Shown here one piece after another: positions 11,450 through 22,486 of a DNA stretch of 64,000 bases. The position numbers and the translations under genes were made by a program. Source of the stretch: Aplectana chamaeleonis (Eukaryota > Nematoda > Chromadorea > Rhabditida > Cosmocercidae); contig JAPDOI010001359.1 in assembly GCA_029168955.1 (NCBI GenBank), positions 124,001 through 188,000 of the forward strand. Direction: 5' to 3'. Below the pieces are notes generated by a model. That model ran no database searches. It saw nothing but the letters and a program-made list of their open reading frames with translations, and had not been told where the DNA came from. How positions within the stretch are numbered: position 1 is the stretch's first letter; every line of letters begins with the position of its first letter.

Positions 11450-11804
11450 GCGTTGGTTTCATTCAAGAAATAAATTGACACATTTAAATACTGTTCATTG
11501 CAGGGACTGTCGCTGTGGGAATAGTGACCTGTACAACTTCACACGGCAGGAGAAGAAATTTTTGATGGTTCACCATGTATTTTCTTTCTTTTATAAATAA
11601 AAGGCGTGTTCATTAATTTATGTTTGCTTGTCATTGAATTGTTTTGTGTCCAAGTTCGCGCTTTTGGTGACAGGGAATGGCGTGCGGGAATGCGGCGACT
11701 GGTGTAGAGAAGCGTAACGTTGCGAGCATGCGCCACATGATAGAATGAAATCGTGACCTATGTTTCAGCTTTTCCTTATTCTGTTTTCCTCATCACTATG
11801 GAGG

Positions 11805-12440
11805 TGTGAGCCATTGGAGCAGTTGGTTTGTGCGCCGCTATGTGCCGCACGTCGCGTGTTCAATACCTCGTGCATGTCAGATGTTTTGCAAGAAACGCCG
11901 CATTTCATATGACTTGATGCGGTTGAGAAAGTGCAGGCAGGTGGGCAAGCGGTGCGTACCATTATGGAACGGATGTCGAGGGTTCATTTTCTCATGGGTG
12001 TCAAAGATTTTTGCAGTGAAAACCGCATTCCATATGACTTCAATCCATTGAGCGAGTGAAGATAGGGGAACGAATGGAGCGATTGGTGAGAGCGCCGTTA
12101 TGGGACGGACGTCGAGGGTTCAATTCCTCGTGGGTGTCAGTGGTTTTTGCAACGAAGACCGCATTTCATGTGACTTCATTCCGTTGAGGGAGTCGGCATA
12201 TGTGAACCAATGGAGCGATTGGTGAGCGCGCCGTTGCGGGGTGGAGGTCGAGGGTTCAATTCCTCGTGGGTGGTAGTGGTTTTTGCAACAAAGACCGCAT
12301 TTCGTATGACTTAATGCGATTAAGTGTGCTCGCAGATGTGAGAGGTTGGCGCAGTCGGTGTGCTCTTCGATGTGGCTCTCACGTCGTGGGCACAGTTCCC
12401 GCGAGGTCCCTGCCACGCTTTTGCGGTGAACAGTATGTAC
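11805..12440 (+). repeat. Tandem array of tRNA-like (SINE-type) units
   Basis: About five units with a period near 130 bp carry pol III-type internal promoter boxes. A-box-like TGGAGCGATTGGTGAGAGCG and TTGGCGCAGTCGG are followed about 30-40 bp later by B-box-like GTCGAGGGTTCAATTCCTCG (12112 and 12248; weaker at 11868 and 11968). Each unit then has a shared tail, TTTTTGCAACGAAGACCGCA. No unit folds into an intact tRNA by eye; the acceptor stems do not pair well. Confidence 0.65.
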
Positions 12441-12654
12441 CTCGTGACATATTCGAGACAAACACATGACAGTTCTCGGTAGTGTCACCTGCTGTCACGA
12501 GTGATTTCCCGTATTGTTGTGCCAACACGAGGGGGTTTACTACCAGCCCTGGCCACGAACCCTAGCGGGCCGGAGCCGCCACGACCCGCTGCGAGGTGGT
12601 CAGCCTCACAGTGGAAACAAAATCAACCCCCTCATGGGTACATATTTCAGGGGC

Positions 12655-12940
12655 CGCACGCAAGAACGCGCCGGGAGGGGCAGGGGCAATGCAGTTGGCA
12701 CCTTTGAAGATCGCCGTTGCTCACAAGCAGGACACCTCTATCGTGGTTGTTCACAAGTCAGGACATGTATGTCGTACCCCATGGCTGTGCCCTAGCCGCC
12801 CCAGCTAGGAGATCGGAACGACTGGGGGCAGCGAGAAAGACTGCTAAGGCACGATATACGTGTCTTGACTTGTGAGCAACGACTATCTTCAAAGGCGCCG
12901 GCTGCACTGCCCCTGCCCTATCCGACGCGTTCTTCCATAC
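12655..12940. repeat. Inverted-repeat element
   Basis: AAGAACGCGCCGGGAGGGGC at 12663 pairs, with mismatches, with GCCCCTGCCCTATCCGACGC and GCGTTCTTCC near 12910-12935. TTTGAAGATCGCCGTTGCTC pairs with GAGCAACGACTATCTTCAAA. The loop is about 140 bp. Confidence 0.65.
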
Positions 12941-13554
12941 AGCCCTAGGAGCCCTCTGTGTGAGCTCCAGATGTCGATCGCGATAGCAAACAGCCTTCTT
13001 CATTTTTCCCTGCAGCGTATCCAGCGCGGGTTTGCTGAAATTGTTTATCACATGCGAAAACAGACCTCACTCCTAGGTCAAGATTGATAATGATAGTTCA
13101 TCATCACTCGCGGCAAATTCACTCTTTGCGCTGATTGATATCCAGTCGCTCAGCGAATTCATCCTTTGCGCCAATAAGATTTGATGACTTCGCTTAAGGT
13201 GAGTTTGATGCCTGAAGTGCGCCCGATAAAGAATGGCGGCCCACGCGGCCGGCGTGCTTGGCAGGCGGCCGTCGCATGTGCCACCCTCGGACAAGTGTTG
13301 AAATTCAACGACGGCCGTTCCCTCTCCCTCCGTCTGCGAAGCGATTGATCGGCGCAGTGCTTGCTGCCAGCCGGTGCCGGCCCCGTTCGTAGTCGATGGC
13401 GGTGGGGACTTTTCGCATGCTCGTCCTAGAGCGACGAACCCGAGGGCCGCCTGCCAAGAACTCCGGCTGCATGGGCCGCCATTCTCATTCAGACGCACCT
13501 TAACGATAATGGAGTATGATAAAGGCCGCTTTCCCAGAGCATCAAATCTCGACT

Positions 13555-13964
13555 CAGACACTGGGAGCAGCGGACTGCTGGCGAAAAATCGCCAGTTGCT
13601 CAACAGCTGGGGGACAGCTGTCATTCAGCTGGCAATCGGTAATTACGAGGCCAACAACTGTTTCATCCTTGGCATCTCAATTAGAGCTAGCGGCGGACCT
13701 CTGGCGAAAATGTGCCAGCTGCCTGAAAGCTGCGTGATAACTTGCGTTCAGCTGGCAAGGGCAATCGAACCTCCTCAGACATTGGGAGCAGCAGATTGCT
13801 GGGGGACAGCTGGCATTTAGATGGCCAATGGCAATCAAGAAGCCAACAGTTGGCATACACTCGGCACGTCGTTTAATGCCAGCGACGGACGGCTGGCGAA
13901 TATGTGCCAGTTGCGTAACGGCTGGGTGATAGCTGGCATTCAGATGGCAAGGGCGATCAAACCT
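13555..13964 (+). repeat. Tandem CAGCTGGC-type units
   Basis: Four diverged units of roughly 95-120 bp each contain a GGGAGCAGCGGA- or GCCAGCGACGGA-like start, CTGGCGAA, a GCCAGTTGC-like segment, and CATTCAGCTGGCAA or CATTCAGATGGCAA. Further single or partial copies are at 5762 and 6603. Confidence 0.65.
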
Positions 13965-14147
13965 CGAAATTACCAAGCGCATAAAAACGCCGTTCTCCAC
14001 CAATCGGCACTTGGCTGGCGCATAACCGCCCAGTGGCCTTCGCTTGGCACTGAGTCGTCACATGGCTGGCACTCAAGAGAGTTGACGACTAGTCACGTTT
14101 TAACATGTTATAGTTTGATCTCTGATTTTACTGATGAGCCGAGCCGG

Positions 14148-14155
14148 TATATAAG
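14148..14155 (+). promoter_or_regulatory. TATA-box-like motif, duplication copy 1
   Basis: TATATAAG in a GC-rich context (CCGG before, GCGATTCAGTCC after). It recurs unchanged at 14750-14757 in the second copy. A TCAGTCC initiator-like site follows only about 5 bp later, closer than usual, so promoter activity is conjectural. Confidence 0.3.
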
Positions 14156-14749
14156 GCGATTCAGTCCAATGAGTGTTCACTCGGCACTTTGATGCCGGCT
14201 TTGGAGGGTGACTTGAAGTCACTCTACAGAGGCTCGCACCTTTTTGGCAGCTGAGGGGCAAGTCCCACCCACGGCTAGGGGGGGGAGGTCCTCAGACCGT
14301 TGCGTAGGCGATCTCCTGCGCAACGATCTGCCGAGAGGGACCCACCACGACTCATCGGTCTGCCAAGAGACTGGCGGACCGCTGGCAAATGATTGCTCAA
14401 CAGCGGGCTGCCAGGTATTAGCCAAGAAACCGCCAGCGGTCGTCCAACGTCCTGGCGGACCGCTGGCAGGGTTTTGGCAGACAGCCGGCTAATGGCTGTG
14501 TGACACCGCGAATGGTTTTTGCTTGCCAAGCAAATGCCGGCGGTTCGCCAATCCCAAAGTCTGAGTCGAAATTACCGAGCGCATAAAAATGCAGTTATCC
14601 ACCAATCGGCACTCGGCTGGCGCGTAAACGCCCAGTGGCCTTCGCTTGGCACTGAGTCGTCACATAGCTGGCACTTGAGAGAGTTGACGACTACTCACGT
14701 TTGAACATGTTATAGTTTGATCTCTGATTTCAGTGATAAGCCGAGTCGG

Positions 14750-14757
14750 TATATAAG
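14750..14757 (+). promoter_or_regulatory. TATA-box-like motif, duplication copy 2
   Basis: Same motif and flanks as copy 1 at 14148. Confidence 0.3.
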
Positions 14758-15288
14758 GCGATTCAGTCCAATGAGTGTTCACTCGGCACTTTGATGCCGG
14801 CCCTGGAAGGTGACCTGAAGTTACCATACGGAGGCCAGCATGTTTTTGGCAGCTGAGGGGCAAGTATCCACGGCTAGGGGGGTAGGTGGGGTGTATGCCT
14901 GGTTTCAGACTTTTGCGTAGGCGATCTCCTACGCAACGATCTGCGGTAAGGGACCCATCGCGATTGTCAGTCTGCCAAGAGACTGGCGGATCGCAGTCAA
15001 GTGATTGCTCAGTTGCAGGAGTGCCAGGTAGTAGCCAATAGTCTGCCAGCTATCGGCCAGCGGCCTGGCGAACCGCCGGCAGGGTTTTGGTTGACAGCCG
15101 TCTAAAGCCTGGCGGACACCGGTAACGGCTTCTGCTCGCCAGGTGAATGCCGGCGGTCCAAAAACTCCATTGTCTGAGGAGCTGCATGCTAGCAAGCTTT
15201 GCAACGTCGCACTCGCTCATGGCACACTAGAACTCTCGTTCTGAAAATCAAAAAAAAATGCAGGAGTGAACCCCTTGATGTGGAGCGC

Positions 15289-15782
15289 ATTAAAGGCCGT
15301 GTTCACGATAATCTTCAATTTTGAGTTATCCGCTATATTGATTGAGTGGCCCCCGGGTAGAACTAAAATAACGCAGAAATTGAGAAAAACGCATCAGAAG
15401 TACGCGAAATCCTTGAGTATCACCCCGCCTCCCAAGTATCACAGGAACTGTTTGTTGTGACAATTGAATCTGTTGTAGACCCGTCCTTTGCAATTCCCTA
15501 ATCTCAATTGCTCCGTTTTCTCCTCAGGGCCTCTATCTATCCTCCTCTGCATAAAATATTCTTCTGTGTTGGATTGACCCTATTTCCCACCGGTGGAAAC
15601 CACCATGAACATGTTCGTATAACCAGACAACTAGTCCATGTTATAGAATATTGTCATTAAAATACGAAGTTTTAATGCGTTTATTGCCGTTTCTTCGTAA
15701 TTTTGGTAACACTTAGAGGCCAACGCATTGTTTTATGTGAAAAACTCGGGCACGAAAACTATCGTGAACACTGCCTTTAAAG
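15289..15782. mobile_element. TTAA-flanked miniature transposon, element 3
   Basis: The left end is ATTAAAGGCCGTGTTCACGA and the right end CTATCGTGAACACTGCCTTT, near-perfect inverted copies with TTAA at both edges. It is about 490 bp with no coding content. A further TTAAAGGCACAGTGCAAGC starts directly at its right edge, as if another element had inserted there; a similar start is at about 20788. Confidence 0.7.
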
Positions 15783-15964
15783 GCACAGTGCAAGCTCAGG
15801 GACGAAATCTGAGATTTCCATATAATTGTGAAGTAGACACACCCTATCTGACACCTGCCAAGTGCGAGCTCTTAATTCCTCCGATTAAGCGAGATATAGA
15901 AGGAAGCTACTCTAGGGCGCAAGCCACTTTGGCACACCCCTTTTACGATCTTTCGAGCTCATCA

Positions 15965-16240
15965 CTGGCGAGATGAGCAATGATTTCCGATCAATAGCCC
16001 CGTTCTTCCCTTCATTCTTAGCCTCTCTCTTTATTAAGGTCAGCTAGCTTACCTCTCATGCAAATGACGACAATTAAAAGCTTCAGACAACTCGTCTACC
16101 ATTCTTTCGCCGCTCAATTCTTAACAAATTTGGAGGGGCTATTACTCCGTTCCCAAGAAACTTGTACGATTCCAGAGACATTATTTGAAGAAGCGTGGGA
16201 TCGTTTTCAAGATAGGCAGGAAAACAGAAAAACGGTTATG
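15965..16240 (+). repeat. Dispersed repeat fragment shared with element 1
   Basis: GAGCAATGATTTCCGATCAA to AAACAGAAAAACGG matches 2745-2990 and 37610-37860 in order and orientation (CGTTCTTCCCTTCATT, CAACTCGTCTACCA, TTGTACGATTCCAGAGACAT). It lies just downstream of K2P exon 5. Confidence 0.7.
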
Positions 16241-16397
16241 AGGTTGGGCTGTGCCTTTGATGCCGCCCGCAGTGCATTTTCGGTTACGCGGCGGAGATCA
16301 CATGCACGCAGTTCATTGACTCGACTATAATAGCTGAGGCAACCACATGAACAAGGCTAGTGCGTTCATTTAATATATGTACTTGAGACAAACTAAC

Positions 16398-16553
16398 CAT
16401 CAAGTCGCCGAATCCAATGGTGAATATAGATGTGAAACTAAAATAAATCGCGTCTCGAAATTGCAAATCTGCAAAATGATGGAACAGAAGACCGCCGATG
16501 ACTGGGTAAAAGCAGAGCAGAGATAAGAAGAGACCAGTGGGTACCGCCATAGA
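16398..16553 (-). CDS. K2P channel exon 5 (M3 and pore 2)
   Basis: The acceptor TTTTCAG ends at 16554, phase 0. The 52 codons start SMAVPTGLFLSLLCFYPVIG, a K2P M3 helix (VPTGLFL is common in TWK channels). The exon continues through GLLFHHFADLQFRDAIYF and SFTSIFTIGFGDLM. FTSIFTIGFGD is the second pore helix and selectivity filter, with the GFG variant typical of pore 2. The donor is ATG|GTTAGT (GT at 16397-16396), phase 0. The open frame continues past this donor, but only as non-family sequence. Confidence 0.95.
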
Positions 16554-16668
16554 CTGAAAATATCAATATTATACTGTTGTACTAAATACATCCCTTACCC
16601 AGTGGTCTTTCCTGGAAATTCAGTTCAAACTAGCAATAATGCAACTTTTGGATATGGAAAAACCTCAC

Positions 16669-16779
16669 TTGTAGACGGGCCCTACGATGAAACGTAGCTT
16701 TTCGCCGAAAGTTGCAATGATCTTTGGGCACCGCTTGTCATTCAAATAGTATTATCGAGTGAAAAAACATTTTCAACAA
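16669..16779 (-). CDS. Candidate K2P linker exon (M2-M3 loop) with an in-frame TGA
   Basis: Exon 4 ends and exon 5 begins in phase 0, but K2P channels need a cytoplasmic loop between M2 and M3 that is otherwise missing. This 111-nt segment has a strong acceptor (TTTTTTGCAG, ending at 16780), a donor CTACAA|GTGAGG (GT at 16668-16667), and is exactly 37 codons in phase 0-0. The latter part is strongly basic (FRRKATFHRRARLQ), as expected of the loop. Codon 14 is TGA (16740-16738). The segment could be a decayed exon, a sequencing error, or a chance match with the true exon elsewhere in the 14.5-kb intron. Confidence 0.3.
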
Positions 16780-16821
16780 CTGCAAAAAAGATACCAATAG
16801 GAAAGAAAAAAAACTGATGTA

Positions 16822-18030
16822 CTCAGGTCCGGAAAGTACCAGAAAATTCTGGCAGATTTCCGAAATATTTTGCCCTCTGTTAGTGGTAATTTTCTCGTAA
16901 TCTGTCAGAATGCTCCCGAAATCTGTCAGAACTTTTTCAGGAATCTGTCAGAATTTTCTGGTAATCTGTCAGAATTTTCCCGTAATCTGCCAGAATTTTC
17001 TAGTAATATGCCAGGATCTTCTGTAATCAAAAACAGTGCTCACGATAATTATCGCCCGTGAGTTTTCACTAAAAAACGATGGTGGTAGGCTTCAGAAGCA
17101 GAACAGCGCCGAAAAAACGGATCTAAACGCATTCGAAGAGGCAAAAAGCGGCTTTGAAAATTATTCCACTGAGCAGGGTCGGTCCCCTTGGGTTTAGTTG
17201 TTGTCCCTAACACCGACACGACTCGATCGTTGCCACGCCTTGACCTGCGATTTCCAGCAGTAGTTTTTATTGGATTTAGCAATAATATCAGAAATATTCT
17301 CGAAATTATCCGGAAGACTTCGTCAGGCAAAATGCTGACAAATCATTGCGTACTTCAATAAAAACCACTGCTGGTAATCGCAGGTCAAGGCGTGGCTGCG
17401 ATACAGTCGTGTCGGTGTTGAGGACAACAACTAAACCCAAGAGCCGACCCTGCTCAGTGAAATAATTTTCAAAGCCACTACCTCTTCAATGCTTTTAGAT
17501 CCGTTTTTCAGCGCTGTTCTGCTTCTGGCTACCACCATCGTTTTAGGGAAAACTCTGGGAGAAGTTTATCGTGAACACTGCCCTCTAGTGGAACTCTCAA
17601 AATCTCTAGATTTCCCTCCCTGATTCAGTACTCTTCGGCAAGTCCTATTTCACCGTTTTTCGCATCCAAAACTTTCTTTCATAAACCAGCGTTGAAATTT
17701 TGACGATTTTCCTATAACCACTACATAATAAAAAACGCACACGTTTTTTAACATTTTATTCTACTGAATATCATCTACACAATAGTACACCCAATACATC
17801 GAAACTAGATCGAAGCGTACACCGCAGCATCTGCGCATAGACCGCGCTGCTTGGGAGGAATCTATCGTGACATCTGCACTTGTTTTGAATGATGTATTTC
17901 CAAAAATCACCAGCTGAGTCCGCAGCCGTTAGATACCGATCTTTGCTTTGCGCCTCAGACCAGGCAGACGGATTCATCTGCAAGGTATACTTCTGCCTAC
18001 GTATTTGATAAAAACATCGTGAACACTGTA
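16822..18030 (+). repeat. 1.2-kb dispersed element, copy 1
   Basis: It begins CTCAGGTCCGGAAAGTACC, carries tandem AATCTGTCAGAATTTT units (16895-17010), then an inverted-repeat core (TTAA-family ends at about 17030 and 17585), then a segment at 17590-18030. A second copy in the same order lies at 24577-25810. The core arms (about 17050-17270 and 17350-17560) are inverted copies: GGCAACGATCGAGTCGTGTC-like sequence opposes GCGATACAGTCGTGTCGG. Minus-strand frames in the last segment of both copies encode similar peptides, but there is no evidence for a gene. Confidence 0.75.
17030..17586. mobile_element. TTAA-family foldback core, element 4
   Basis: The ends are AACAGTGCTCACGATAATTA and GTTTATCGTGAACACTGCC, the same terminal sequence as the other elements, with arms of about 210 bp. 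It is nested in the 1.2-kb repeat. The outermost bases are more diverged than in elements 1, 3 and 5. Confidence 0.6.
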
Positions 18031-18259
18031 AAAAAGTACAGTCGACGCCAATTCGTTCGTCGGTTCGGTGTCTTTTGAGAGAACATTAAGACGTAAAGAC
18101 GCAAGTAGAGGAAATACATAGAGACTGTGCTCCGCAGAACCAGTCATGGGGACGCAGACTGCATGGAAATACTCCCAACCGACGAGTAATTCCGCGCTGA
18201 CTATTCGTACCTTCTCATACTCACTGAAGGTAACTGCCTTCAAACAACATACAATACCC

Positions 18260-19010
18260 GCGCTAAGTTTTGTAAAAACGGGGAGCATCTGGCAAACTTG
18301 GCAAAAAGCGTCCGATGCATGCAACTTTTGAATGAAGACTTTTTTGAAATCTTAAAACGCTATCATATTCACAGATTAAATTGCTACCTAATTATGTCAC
18401 TTGTGTGCCGAAGTTCCCTAAGAGCACTTTGTTTTTGAAGGAAATAGTTTTTGCAATCGTTTTTCAAAAAACGTCGCGCGCGGCGAATGCGGTGAAACTT
18501 TGAGCAGTATTTGTACAAGTAATGGAAGAGCAATCTGTATGCTTTCTTCATAAATTAGGTACAGGTGAGGGAATCTCAAGATTTGTAATGGTTGAATTTT
18601 CAAAATCCTTCATTTATGAGTCCGGGGATTTCGCAAAAAAAACTCTGGCTTTTCAGGTAGCTCTCAAGCGTGTTTAATTGTGGTTTCGAAAATTCAACCT
18701 GAACAAACCTTGAGATACTCTCACCTGCATATTTTTGAAGAAAACATACCGATTGCTCTTCCATTACTTGTACAAATACTGCTCAAAGTTTCGCCGCATT
18801 CGCCACGCGCGACGTTTGAAAACGATTGCAAAAGTATTTCCTTCAAAAACAAAGTGCTTTGAACTCCGGCACACAAGTGACATAATTAGGTAACAATTGA
18901 TCTTTGAATATGATAGCATTTCAGGAATTCAAAGTCTTCATTCAACAGTTGCATGCATCAGACGCTATGCCAAGTTTGCCAGATGCTCCCCGTTTTACAA
19001 AACTTAGCGC
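18260..19010. repeat. Large foldback element, arms about 330 bp
   Basis: The left arm 18260-18601 and right arm 18688-19010 are inverted copies: GCGCTAAGTTTTGTAAAAAC opposes GTTTTACAAAACTTAGCGC, and GGTTGAATTTTC opposes GAAAATTCAACC. The loop is about 86 bp. The mirrored short open frames on the two strands are a by-product. Confidence 0.8.
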
Positions 19011-19029
19011 AGGTGTTGCCAAGTCTGAA

Positions 19030-19985
19030 TCCAGGACCCTCTCCGCATCAACTTCTTTCCAACTTCATCACCATGATCATCTTCTCCTTCGTTTCCTCAA
19101 CAATGCCTCCTCAGATCCATGACGCACGCACCAACATTGTTTCACGCACTGAATCGCTAATTGCAGTAGCTACATATATTGAACAGGCTCATGTAGGTTT
19201 GGACCAGGAAAGATTTTCAGCAGAAACTTCGGAAGCCGGAACTCAGGACAATCAGCCACACGTTTGAAAGTAAACGTAAATATGCACAGGGAAAATATTA
19301 GGAACACAGTAGGTTCACAGAAACAAAAGTATCCAACTAAATTCCTCTTAATACCTTCTGTCAAAAATCGAGTTTCTACAACACCACGGATTTTCGATTT
19401 ATTTTCAAATTTTAAGGTTTTTCGAAACATTGGAAGTCAGAGATCAACGCCGGCATTCTCAGCATTTATTTTTGCATTTGAATGCATTTTTAGAAATCCG
19501 ACATTGAAAGCTAACGAGTACGTCAAATTTGCAATTTACTTCGGCATTTTAAGGCATCCTTCGCGAACCAGTATTCAAACATCAACGATATCGTGGTATT
19601 TTCGATGGGGTTTTTGGGTGTTTTTGTTAATCAGACCGTTCCCCAAGACCCCCTTGATGATCAAAACTTTTGAAGAATGTCCGAATTTTTCTTTTCTCCC
19701 ACATTTTTTGTGGTTTTACCGCTCTTCTACTCTACTGAAGAGCATTGTGAAGTGTGGTTTTGACTTGATGTTCGCTGTGTAGTAGCACTATGATATTAGC
19801 CCGGTACGGGCCCAGGATGGAAAATGAAAAAATCATAATGTTTCAACGAGGGACAAATCAAGGGTGCGAGCGCGAGCACGCGAAAGAGTACCACTCAGGG
19901 GTGTGCGTAATTACATTTTACGTTTGACGAAACTTGAATTTTCATTAGCGTCTAGGTATGCTTTGCCGCTGTCGTGAGCGGCAGA
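19030..19985. other. Intronic stretch; no gene recognised
   Basis: Open plus-strand frames of 104 and 172 codons occur (18953-19267 and 19264-19782), but the composition is AT-rich and no domain or good splice context is seen. Confidence 0.35.
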
Positions 19986-19991
19986 CATGAC

Positions 19992-20424
19992 ATTAAAGGC
20001 AGTGTACACGATGAAATTCGTCCTCGGTTTTCGGCCGGAAATCGAAAGTTCAGGGTCTCATTGGAGCTTTGGGGTCGAACGAACGACGAACTAGTGCGAG
20101 TCCGAAAGACCTCCATACGGCTCCAAAGTCCGCTCCCGCGGTCGAGTTTTCAGAGGAACAGTTTGGTCCGCTTCTACATTAGCATTGGGGCGCGAGCGCG
20201 GCTGAGTTTTAGCATTGGGGCGCATTTGCACGCTGTCTACTTCAGGCCCATGAACGCGCAACTGATCCACCGTTGAAATGTGGCTTCCAAGAAGAAGAGC
20301 TGATTTTGGATCTTTCGCAGCATGTTTCATGATTCTTTCTTCACTGATAAAACAGTCAGACTCTAAACCTTCGTTTTCTGGTGGAAACTTGAGAACGATT
20401 TTTATCGTGGACACTGCCTTTAAG
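19992..20424. mobile_element. TTAA-flanked miniature transposon, element 5
   Basis: The left end is ATTAAAGGCAGTGTACACGA and the right end TTATCGTGGACACTGCCTTT, with TTAA on both sides. It is 430 bp long. The inner flanks (GAAATTCGTCCTCGGTTTTC and AAACTTGAGAACGATTTTTA) pair weakly. Confidence 0.7.
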
Positions 20425-21740
20425 CACAAATTGCGGCGGGAGCAGCGTCGGAGCCGCGGCTCTGGCCATTGTAGGAACAGTAGCAACCGGCGCGTATGGC
20501 TGAAATAGTGCAAATATGCCTCTCAATGTTACTGCCAGTCGCTCGTCGCTCAACAGCGCACTGCGACAGCGAAAGGTTTGAAGGGCGGGAGTTCTGCGAC
20601 ATCGGGTCGCTGGATTCAGCGACAACGACCCAGTGTTGCAGAAGTATGCCATTGGCCGTATGCACACCCTGGTACCAACGGCGGTGATTTGCGGTTTCTG
20701 CAGCGGACGTAGCTGAGTTTGGCTTTAGAGCGCAGTATTCTTGAATGTTCTGCTTAACTACTTCGAGTTGCAGAGTTTCCGGGCGACTTAAAGGCACAGT
20801 CCAAGATCAGGGGTGATTTCTGCTCTTATAGTCCGCCCGCCGTATCTAATCACCCTTCAATGCGCAGAATCTCAGTTGTCCAAACAATTGAGAAACTACA
20901 TATAGGGAAGAAGTCTGCCGGGCCCCTCAATAGCCTAAAACAAAACCCAGAAGAGAAAACAGAATCTTCACAAATGGAATAAATGTGGTGGCCATATTTT
21001 AAGTGAAATTTGGGGTTTTAGAAAGCTGTGTGCACAAATGGTGCCGCATTTGCTAACAATGGAATAAAAACACATTCGAATGCGACTTTCTCAGCAACAT
21101 TTGGAGCATTTGAAAAAGGATAAAGTGGATTTTGTGCGTCGATTCATCACTATGGACGAGGATTTTTTTTTTCAAGTGTATTAATGTTCAGGGAGATTAT
21201 ACTGACTAATGAAGTGTATTTTGAACCTTAAAATTGTGTTTTTCTTATCGGACGACAAAACTTATTGGACAACCTGGTAGTAGTACTAGTAAGCTCAAAA
21301 ATGAGCCCTAACCATTTCAAATTGTGTTCATAAAAAGAGAGATTGAGATGAGATCCGGCAACTGGCCATTTCCCAGAGCATCAAAAAGAGCTAACGATAA
21401 GAAAATACCGAAAAGTGCTACCTTATGAGATCTCAGAATGCCAAATCAATTTCTGACTCCAACATGATATCGTTATTGAGCAACTGTGACCGAATGACCG
21501 TTGACTGAAAAAGAACTATGTAAGCGGTCGCAATTTTGGCAAGTTTATAATTTGCCAACAGCACGAAAATTCTCACGCAAGTGTGTACATAGACTCTGGC
21601 CTACCCCCAGTGACCTGTGGATTTCGATTATCATCAGCTACGGAGCGGTGATCCTCGGTGAAATGTATTTAGAGGTAAGGAGGTTCCGAACAAAAGTCAC
21701 CTCTCCGCACTGTGACAATCGAACAACCCCCAGTTGCTCT
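20425..21740. other. Intronic stretch with repeat fragments; no gene recognised
   Basis: Positions 20555-20620 share GCGACAGCGAAAGG and GGGCGGGAGTTCTGCGAC with the CGGCAAA-repeat flank near 1540-1590 in inverse orientation. The 125-codon minus-strand frame at 20797-20420 overlaps this repeat and is not credible. AGCAACTGTGACCGA at 21479 recurs at 25919. Confidence 0.4.
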
Positions 21741-22324
21741 TATTCACTGACTCAAAGACATTTTAATATTTTTTGGGCACATACCCTCTACTTTGAAAGA
21801 AATTTGGTTCGTTTTCTGGCTGTCTTTCGACTTCGAAAGTCCTGGTTGGAGTTAGGTTCATGTTCCTTCCTCTCTCATACCCACGCTGGAAATTCGGGCT
21901 CTCGGATTTGGTAAGATTAAGGCGACGTTTGATCGAGTAAACACAGGTCTTACTCGATCCTCTCGAACTCTGAAGAAGGAGTTCACTCCGAAACGTCGGC
22001 CATAAAGAATACTAACTACCCTGTGTTGAGTTCAACAAAGCAAAACTGGAATTTAGTTTGTTCCTTTTGTGCTGGTTTCAACCGGGCGCAAAAAGCAGAT
22101 AAGTCGTCCTTCAGCGAGTAAATTTTCATTCGAAATAGCGGGTTGAACACTTATGGCCTGGGCCGCTCATTTTGAGCCGGTGGAAGCAAAGGCTTATCGG
22201 GCTTATCATGTCAAAATCTCCTTATCACTGTCATATTTTGCCATCACCAACCGCTCCGCTTCTTACTCCGCCCGGGCTCATCCTAACCCAACCTACTCAT
22301 GCAATTCGCGGCCCCGAGCCTGCA

Positions 22325-22486
22325 TGACAGTTCAGCTCGTGTTGCCCTATTTTCCGAGCCACTCCTGTTGCTATCAAGCCACTGCTGTTGCGGTCCGGGC
22401 GAACTGGAGGCCGGACAGCAACAGCGGCGGCCCAAACAGCAACAGCAGTGGCCCCGAGTTTAAGAAAACACGAGCCGAACTGTCCA
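22325..22486. repeat. Palindromic element inside duplication copy 1
   Basis: CAGTTCAGCTCGTGTTGCCC opposes AACACGAGCCGAACTG. GCCACTGCTGTTGCGGTCCG opposes AACAGCAACAGCAGTGGCC. It is absent from copy 2 (27290-29780), so it inserted after the duplication or was lost. Confidence 0.65.

Larger units (their letters stand above)
13965..15178 (+). repeat. Tandem direct duplication, about 605-bp units
   Basis: Copy 1 (13965-14566) and copy 2 (14567-15178) begin CGAAATTACC(A/G)AGCGCATA and end in AAAGTCTGAG or CATTGTCTGAG. They are closely similar over the first 300 bp and more diverged after. Both keep GGTATATAAGGCGATTCAGT and the GCACTTTGATGCCGGC downstream of it. No open frame is conserved between copies. 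Confidence 0.75.

Noticed and set aside
14129..14170. Hammerhead ribozyme core (CTGATGAG in copy 1)
   Set aside because: No GAAA partner or closing helices at proper spacing, and copy 2 has GTGATAAG instead.
17771..17983. Exon encoding QMNPSAWSEAQSKD with a similar copy at 25537-25757
   Set aside because: Both copies lie in the 1.2-kb dispersed repeat, which has no other coding support; the CTTGCAG acceptor-like site is part of the repeat.
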